A stretch of 35,875 bases of DNA from Gammaproteobacteria bacterium (GTDB lineage: Bacteria; Pseudomonadota; Gammaproteobacteria; GRL18). Position 1 is the first letter of the stretch; the number at the start of each line of letters is the position of its first letter. The notes beneath the pieces are model-generated. The model saw only the letters and a program-made list of their open reading frames with translations. It made no database searches and had not been told where the DNA came from. Location of the stretch: positions 1 through 35,875 of the forward strand of contig JADGAU010000015.1 in assembly GCA_015231865.1 (NCBI GenBank), read 5' to 3'. Made by a program: the position numbers and the translations under genes. Of this stretch, positions 29,761 through 35,875 are shown one piece after another.

Positions 29761-29766
29761 TTATGA
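29641..29766 (+). CDS. 41-aa repeat micro-ORF bridging soeA and soeB (MNLNIEKV MNLIKEKA MNLNIEKV MNLNIEKG LNLYRETS L)
   Basis: ATG at 29641 overlaps the soeA stop (ATGA); TGA at 29764-29766 overlaps the soeB ATG at 29763 (ATGA). The frame is open throughout. Below the length cutoff of the supplied ORF track. Confidence 0.5.
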   Translation: MNLNIEKVMNLIKEKAMNLNIEKVMNLNIEKGLNLYRETSL

Positions 29767-30509
29767 AACAGTATAAAACCTCTAAACAATTAGCTCTGGT
29801 TATTGACCTTAATGTATGTGTTGGCTGTCACGCTTGTGTCACCAATTGTAAAGAGTGGAATACATCCGGTTCTGCCGGTGCCTTAAGTGATGATAATCCT
29901 TACGATAAAGATCCGACCGGTACTTTTTTTAACCGGGTACAAACCTATGAAATTGGCGAGTATCCTAAAACGGAAACCATACATTTTCCTAAATCCTGTT
30001 TACATTGTGAAGAACCACCCTGTGTTCCGGTATGCCCAACAGGAGCCAGTTATAAACGAGAAGAAGATGGTATTGTTCTGGTGGATTACGATAAATGCAT
30101 TGGTTGTCGCTATTGCTCCTGGGCTTGTCCCTATGGTGCAAGAGAAATTGATGAACACCAAAAAGTGATGAAAAAATGTACCTTATGTGTGGATAGAATT
30201 TATGATACAGACTTGCCGGAAGAAGAACGTAAACCGGCCTGTGTTTTAGCCTGCCCGACTAGCGCCAGACTGTTTGGAGATGTTCATGATCCTGACTCGG
30301 AAGTATCAGAAGCGATTCGAGAACAAGGTGGTTATCAGTTAATGCCGGAATGGGGCAGTAAACCTTCCAATCATTACTTACCCAGACGCAAGCAAAAAGT
30401 GAAACATAGTCCGGAAGAGTTAGAACGCGTGGATAACCCGTTGAAGAAAGAAGATTATCAGGCTGAGGATAGTGCAGGGCCGTCACTGGATGATGTAACC
30501 AGTTGGTAA
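29763..30509 (+). CDS. soeB: SoeB, iron-sulfur subunit of sulfite dehydrogenase
   Basis: Four ferredoxin-type clusters (CVGCHACVTNCK, CLHCEEPPCVPVCPTGA, CIGCRYCSWACPYGA, CTLCVDRI...CVLACP); position. Confidence 0.9.
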   Translation: MKQYKTSKQLALVIDLNVCVGCHACVTNCKEWNTSGSAGALSDDNPYDKDPTGTFFNRVQTYEIGEYPKTETIHFPKSCLHCEEPPCVPVCPTGASYKREEDGIVLVDYDKCIGCRYCSWACPYGAREIDEHQKVMKKCTLCVDRIYDTDLPEEERKPACVLACPTSARLFGDVHDPDSEVSEAIREQGGYQLMPEWGSKPSNHYLPRRKQKVKHSPEELERVDNPLKKEDYQAEDSAGPSLDDVTSW

Positions 30510-30514
30510 CTATT

Positions 30515-30548
30515 GTTGTAGAAATTAAAGTGTTGTAGAAATTAAAGA
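30515..30548 (+). repeat. Perfect 17-nt tandem duplication between soeB and soeC
   Basis: TGTTGTAGAAATTAAAG at 30515-30531 and 30532-30548. Confidence 0.95.
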
Positions 30549-30570
30549 ATAGAGTAGCAAGGAAAAAACT

Positions 30571-31548
30571 ATGCAACCAGCATTTTCAGTAATATTTTTA
30601 ACCACCTTAATTGGTATGGGGCAGGGTGTGTTTTTAGCTATCTATACCGAGCATGTGTATTCTGTACTTAATGTGGTTCAGCAAAGCAATAATAGTCAAT
30701 TTTATGTTATTGGTAGCGTTGTTGCTCTGGGGTTATTAGTGCTAGGCTTGTTCGCATCATTTTTTCATTTGGGTCATCCGGAACGTGCCTGGCGAGCGGC
30801 TACTATGTGGCGTACTTCATGGTTGTCGCGTGAGGTTATTGTATTACCGATTGTGATGTTTTTTGTGTTTGTTTATGCAGTATTACATTTTTTTGAATTT
30901 AATATTGTATTAATCACGTTTGGTAGTATCGATGTTAATCTATCATTGGTAATTGGCGCTGTGGCGACTTTGACCGTTTTTGCATTGTATATTTGTACCG
31001 CTATGATTTATGCCAGCTTAAAGTTTTTACAAGAATGGCATTGTGTTTTAACGGTCTTAAATTATACCTTATTAGGTTCAGCCTCCGGTTTTACGGCAAC
31101 AGCCTTACTTAGTTTTTATACACAAGCTGATAAGTTTAATTTTTATCTGGGTTGGTCTCTTGTTTTGCTGGTATTGGCTTTTATTTCAAGAATAGCCAGT
31201 CTTTATCGTAATAGGCGCTTGCGTCCAATTTCTACGGTACAAACAGCAATCGGTATAAGACATAATCAAATCAAGCAGAAATCCATGGGGTTTATGGGCG
31301 GAGCAGTTAATACCCGAGACTTTTTTCATGGTAAAACCCGCCTGTTTATCCGCTCGATTAAGCAAATTTTTATATGGCTATTATTTATTGTTCCACTGTG
31401 TATTATGACACTGACATTTTATAGTCCAAGCTATGAAATGATTGGCTTGGCTATGATATCAATGTATTTAGGATTACTAGCAGAGAGATGGTATTTCTTT
31501 GCAGATGCTAATCATCCACAAAATATCTATTATCAGGTGATATCGTAA
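30571..31548 (+). CDS. soeC: SoeC, membrane anchor subunit (DmsC-like)
   Basis: Multi-TM protein with SFFHLGHPERAWRAATMWRTSWLSREV, typical of DmsC-like anchors; third gene of soeABC. Confidence 0.88.
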   Translation: MQPAFSVIFLTTLIGMGQGVFLAIYTEHVYSVLNVVQQSNNSQFYVIGSVVALGLLVLGLFASFFHLGHPERAWRAATMWRTSWLSREVIVLPIVMFFVFVYAVLHFFEFNIVLITFGSIDVNLSLVIGAVATLTVFALYICTAMIYASLKFLQEWHCVLTVLNYTLLGSASGFTATALLSFYTQADKFNFYLGWSLVLLVLAFISRIASLYRNRRLRPISTVQTAIGIRHNQIKQKSMGFMGGAVNTRDFFHGKTRLFIRSIKQIFIWLLFIVPLCIMTLTFYSPSYEMIGLAMISMYLGLLAERWYFFADANHPQNIYYQVIS

Positions 31549-31594
31549 TAAAGTTTCGCCCCCCTTTAAAGGAAATAGTATCAGTTTGACAGCA

Positions 31595-34246
31595 TTATTC
31601 ACCACAACGATCAAGCTTATTTAAACTAGTAAAAACAATCTCTAATTGCTTAATAGTTTCTTCAAATATAGCTTCAATATTATCTGAATTATTTTCGCAT
31701 GTGGTTTGCAGTGTAAAAGCAATTTGATATAGATCTGTCATCCCCAAATTTCCAGCTAAACCTTTAAGTGTATGAGCGATATGAGAGGCTGCTTCTGTTC
31801 CATCCTTATCTAAGCTATCAAGAAATCGCTGTTTAAAATTTTTCTGATTATCGTAGAATTTTAATAATAAACGCTTATACAAATCAGTATTATTTTGTGT
31901 GGTAATTAAGCCTGCCTGGATATCTATTCCAGCGAGTTTAGGCAACTCATAATGATTATTACATGTTTCAGCGTTTATTTTACCTGTATTATCAGAAGTT
32001 ATTTTTACTTTGCTTCTTATCCACTTTGCCATAGTCGTGAACATAACATCCGGATTAATGGGTTTAGCAATATGAGCATTCATTCCAGAGGCAAGAACTT
32101 TGTTTATATCATTTTTCATGACATTAGCAGTTAATGCGATGATAGGTAAATCTTTGAGCCTATCTTGTGAACGGATTTTACGTGTTGCCTCATATCCATC
32201 CATTACCGGCATTTGACAATCCATTAACACGCCATCAAAAGTCTGATTTTCTAATAAATCCAGTGCCTCCTTACCATTATTTGCTGTTTCAACTTCTATG
32301 TTATCCATACGAAGTAGCTCTACAGCTAGTTCCTGGTTAAGTTCATTATCTTCAACTAATAATATTTTTGCACCACATAAATGTTTTGCTGCATGCTTTA
32401 AGTTGTTTTGATTATCTGATAATTTACCTGGTACCACGTCTTCTTGTTGTTCTTTTAGACAAACATTAAAATGAAAGGTACTGCCAATACCCAGCTTACT
32501 TTCTAACCAGATTTTACCATTCATAAGCTCAACAATTTTTTTACTGATGATAAGACCTAAGCCTGTTCCACCATATTGGCGAGTTGTTGAATTATCTGCC
32601 TGGGTAAACGCATTAAACAACTTATCCTGTTGTTCAGCTGTCATACCAATACCGGTATCTTTAATAGAAAAGCATAAGATTATTTTGGAACCCTGGCGCT
32701 TTATAAGTTTTACATGTAAAGTGACTGTGTCGCCAGAATGGCTGAACTTGATAGCATTATTACCGAGGTTGATTAAAACCTGACTCAAACGTAAAGGGTC
32801 TCCATTTATAACATTGGGCACATCTGGATCAATTTTCACCTCAAACTGTATGCCGTTTTCATCTGCCTTAAATTGAGTTAAATTTACCATATTGCTAATA
32901 GCATCACTAAGGTAAAAATCAATCTTTTCAAGTTTAAGTTTATTGGCTTCTATTTTAGAAAAGTCAAGAATATCATTAATTATTCCTAATAAAGACTCAG
33001 CGGCACCATTAACTTTTTTGATATAATTTTCTTGTTTAGGAAGTAGTTTTGTTTGTAAAGCGAGGTGCGACATGCCAATAATAGCATTCATCGGTGTTCG
33101 TATTTCATGGGACATATTGGCTAAGAAGTGAGACTTAGACTGATTTGCTTCTACAGCCTGTTGCTGGCTCTTTTGCAATTTTTTTCTGTCTTCATTGATA
33201 GCCTCTAATAATTGATTAAATGCATTTCCTAAATTTACTATTTCAGTCGAGCCTTTATTGCTAAAAGAAACGTTAAAATTATGATTATGTGTGATCTCTT
33301 TAGCGGTTAGTGCAAAATATTTTAGTTCCCGACTTAGATAACGTCCCAGAAAAAAACCAGTAAAAATTGCTAAAACTGTAGTAAAAAGAGCAATGAAACT
33401 ATTTGATAAAAATAGTTGATGAAGAGGCTGTTCAAGTTTATCCGGATGAATTATTAATTCAATTTCAATGGCTACTTCATCTACTGTATTTGAAAGTAAC
33501 AGTTTCTTCTTGTATTTTAACCAATTCTGGTACTTTTTTTTGAGTATATGACGAGGTAAAGAATGGTTTAGCTCATCATGTATGCCACCTTTAATATCGT
33601 AGTGTAACTGCTGATCATTTATTAATAAAGAATAGCCAATTAATTGCTTTTCCTCATTCATATCGACATGTCGCTTTATTATATCCATATTAAATAAATC
33701 ATGAATTCTATATTGAAAAATCAGGACGCCTTCAGCAAAGCCGGTCTCAGGTAAAACAATGGGTTTGGCAGAAATTAATAGCTCATCATCATCACCAACG
33801 ATAAAGGTCATTTTAGTCTGTTTATTATCAACTACTTCCTTAATCCATGATGCGGGTAGCTCCATTTTTATTTCTTCACGATTTTTGATAATAGGCTTAG
33901 CCATAAAATCAGTCATAATTATATCAAGACTGATATTATCAATTACTTTTAAGTCTTTAATAAAACCGGATAAATAAATATCTCGGTTAATATCATCGAC
34001 TAAAGCATTACTTAATAATGGGTGGGATGTCATTTCCTGATGACGATTATCAATCTGTGTCAGAATATTTCTTAAATATTCATTAATGTCTACCACTTCA
34101 TTTCTGATTTGATTGTTTATTGAACTAAGAAGTTGAGCTTTTAAACTTTGGTAGGATGTAATGCTAAAACCAGCAATAAATAGTATAACTACCAGCGTTA
34201 CGGCTAGGGTTATCCTGGAAGAAAAACTATGGATAGGTAGCTGCAT
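31595..34246 (-). CDS. Hybrid sensor histidine kinase (periplasmic sensor, HAMP, HisKA, HATPase, REC, HPt)
   Basis: [43 protein letters not shown], receiver [11 protein letters not shown]...[20 protein letters not shown], HPt [12 protein letters not shown]. Confidence 0.94.
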   Translation of the reverse strand: MQLPIHSFSSRITLAVTLVVILFIAGFSITSYQSLKAQLLSSINNQIRNEVVDINEYLRNILTQIDNRHQEMTSHPLLSNALVDDINRDIYLSGFIKDLKVIDNISLDIIMTDFMAKPIIKNREEIKMELPASWIKEVVDNKQTKMTFIVGDDDELLISAKPIVLPETGFAEGVLIFQYRIHDLFNMDIIKRHVDMNEEKQLIGYSLLINDQQLHYDIKGGIHDELNHSLPRHILKKKYQNWLKYKKKLLLSNTVDEVAIEIELIIHPDKLEQPLHQLFLSNSFIALFTTVLAIFTGFFLGRYLSRELKYFALTAKEITHNHNFNVSFSNKGSTEIVNLGNAFNQLLEAINEDRKKLQKSQQQAVEANQSKSHFLANMSHEIRTPMNAIIGMSHLALQTKLLPKQENYIKKVNGAAESLLGIINDILDFSKIEANKLKLEKIDFYLSDAISNMVNLTQFKADENGIQFEVKIDPDVPNVINGDPLRLSQVLINLGNNAIKFSHSGDTVTLHVKLIKRQGSKIILCFSIKDTGIGMTAEQQDKLFNAFTQADNSTTRQYGGTGLGLIISKKIVELMNGKIWLESKLGIGSTFHFNVCLKEQQEDVVPGKLSDNQNNLKHAAKHLCGAKILLVEDNELNQELAVELLRMDNIEVETANNGKEALDLLENQTFDGVLMDCQMPVMDGYEATRKIRSQDRLKDLPIIALTANVMKNDINKVLASGMNAHIAKPINPDVMFTTMAKWIRSKVKITSDNTGKINAETCNNHYELPKLAGIDIQAGLITTQNNTDLYKRLLLKFYDNQKNFKQRFLDSLDKDGTEAASHIAHTLKGLAGNLGMTDLYQIAFTLQTTCENNSDNIEAIFEETIKQLEIVFTSLNKLDRCGE

Positions 34247-34258
34247 TATGCTATTAAT

Positions 34259-35434
34259 TTACTCATTAGTTTGTAATGGAACAATAACACCATCTTTTTG
34301 ATAACGGGTCATAAAAACTTGTTCAGCGTTTAAAGCATCATGATCCTGAGCACTAAACACCTGGCCATAATTTCGCACCAGACCCTGATAATTTTTTACT
34401 TTCTCAAGTGCATTACGAATAGATTCTCGATCAGTCGAGCCCGCGATTTTAATTGCTTTTGCCAGAATATGTACTGCATCATAGGCATGACCAAAGCCAA
34501 CCGGAGATTTAATCTGGCTAACATCATCAATATCATACAATTTCTTTGCAATTAACATTACTTTGTTACGTATTACCGGATTAGCTTTATATAAACTAAA
34601 GGTTTGCACCATGACTAAATCAACCTTATTAATGGCTCCATTAGTCTGTTCAAAAAAAGTACCACCACTAATTCCCCAATGAGAAATAATTGGCAACAGT
34701 GGCAGTTCTGCTTTTTCGACCATTTGCCTGACTAAGGCAGAACCTACTTTCGAAGTGCCAATAAAAATAATTGCCTGCGCACCAGCTTGCTTCAATTCAT
34801 TATAGGCTGCGAGCATATTCGTTTCACCATGATAGTGCCAAATTTCTTTAACAACTTCCATATCAGGATGTGAAATAACATATCGATTTATTTCCTTGTG
34901 ATTACTTCTACCCCAGGTGCCATTAATTAGTAATACGCCTATTTTTTTTAATCCTCTGCTACGAGCATAGTTAAGCATTGCAGGTATAGCAATATCGTCC
35001 TTAAGCGAAACGCGAAAGGTATAACTTGGTTGAAAATCATGATCGGTGATGCCATTAGCAGAACCCCAAACATCGAGTAAGGGTATTTTTAAATCATGTA
35101 ATAGTTTTAATTGTTTTAAAATAACTGGACTAAAGCGGCCACCCAATACAGCAACCAGATTAGGATCTTTAGCAAATTGTTTTAGGTTTTCCAGACCCCG
35201 TGGAGGAGACATTCGATTGTCAGTAGTAATTAATTTTAATGGTCTGCCATTTAAAACACCGCCAGCTTCATTAATTTCTTCAATAGCAATCTGTGCACCT
35301 CTTTCTATGGCTGTGGCTGAAGTAGCTCCTTTTAGGCCATAAGTGCCATCAAAGCCAATAACTACAGGATCTAGTGCAAAGCTGTTACTGCTTATCAAGC
35401 CTAGAAATATTAATAAAATTATTTGTTTATTCAT
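34259..35434 (-). CDS. Periplasmic branched-chain amino acid-type substrate-binding protein (Peripla_BP_6)
   Basis: Signal peptide MNKQIILLIFLGLISSNSFA; VVIGFDGTYGLKGATSATAIERGAQIAIEEINEAGGVLNGRPLKLITTDN. 12 nt upstream of the hybrid kinase on the same strand. Confidence 0.92.
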   Translation of the reverse strand: MNKQIILLIFLGLISSNSFALDPVVIGFDGTYGLKGATSATAIERGAQIAIEEINEAGGVLNGRPLKLITTDNRMSPPRGLENLKQFAKDPNLVAVLGGRFSPVILKQLKLLHDLKIPLLDVWGSANGITDHDFQPSYTFRVSLKDDIAIPAMLNYARSRGLKKIGVLLINGTWGRSNHKEINRYVISHPDMEVVKEIWHYHGETNMLAAYNELKQAGAQAIIFIGTSKVGSALVRQMVEKAELPLLPIISHWGISGGTFFEQTNGAINKVDLVMVQTFSLYKANPVIRNKVMLIAKKLYDIDDVSQIKSPVGFGHAYDAVHILAKAIKIAGSTDRESIRNALEKVKNYQGLVRNYGQVFSAQDHDALNAEQVFMTRYQKDGVIVPLQTNE

Positions 35435-35875
35435 ATCAGTACCTAAATTTAAGCGGTAGTAAATATTATATTGAATTTTAGATGGTCAAAGAGGGCTATG
35501 AATTAACCTTAATTGTATTCAATTGTTATCATCAATTTCTATAGAGATCGAGTTTAATTCTATAAATATTAAAATTAGTAAACTGTTTATTATCAGCATG
35601 AATATACTCTATTTTGATAATAGTTTAAATAGATAGTTATCCAGCTAAGCTTTAGTTTTTATCCATTTCGACATGATTCATTATCTTAGCTGTGATTGTT
35701 ATATATAAAAACTTTTTGGCAGATTCAAGTTAGCGCTATCCTAACATTCAATACTATAAATGTTCCTTATCACAAGTGTGATTATTATATTGTATAATCC
35801 TAGAAAACGCAGTAGCCATCTATTACGATAGCCTAAAGCACTAAATCTTATGGATTTTCTGGAACATTTAGACTG

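Noticed and set aside
35435-35875. Right-edge non-coding stretch with weak inverted repeats (e.g. ATTATCA 35589-35595 / TGATAAT 35615-35621)
   Set aside because: AT-rich context makes short palindromes expected; no ORF, tRNA or regulator consensus could be supported.
1-35875. CRISPR array, tRNA/rRNA genes, transposase or phage genes
   Set aside because: None seen. The only clear direct repeats are the short tandem repeats in the soe operon, which lack spacer-repeat architecture.

Overview
AT-rich gammaproteobacterial-type chromosomal window dominated by sulfur-oxidation genes. From left to right: (1) a reverse-type dsr operon, dsrA (5'-truncated by the window edge)-dsrB-dsrEFH-dsrC-dsrM-dsrK-dsrL-dsrJ-dsrO-dsrP, followed by a DUF4426-like secreted protein in the position where dsrN sits in Allochromatium; (2) a minus-strand block: Ser/Thr kinase - RsmC-like methyltransferase - lptD - surA - pdxA - rsmA; (3) gmk, rpoZ and spoT on the plus strand; (4) a 1284-aa minus-strand sensor that looks like dual periplasmic SBP_3 domains fused to a SiaA-like PP2C phosphatase and a SiaB-like (DUF6272) kinase domain; (5) a cold-shock protein with tandem terminator hairpins; (6) soeABC, a cytoplasmic sulfite-oxidizing molybdoenzyme; (7) a minus-strand pair of a family-6 periplasmic binding protein and a hybrid histidine kinase. 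The most unusual sequence observation is a 41-codon micro-ORF (29641-29766) absent from the supplied ORF track. It consists of five 24-nt/8-aa repeats and overlaps the soeA stop and the soeB start, each by ATGA. Other points of interest are the SiaA-SiaB-like fusion, hairpins at the dsrB/dsrE and dsrC/dsrM junctions, and the DUF4426-like gene at the end of the dsr cluster. All assignments were made by reading the sequence; no database search was run.
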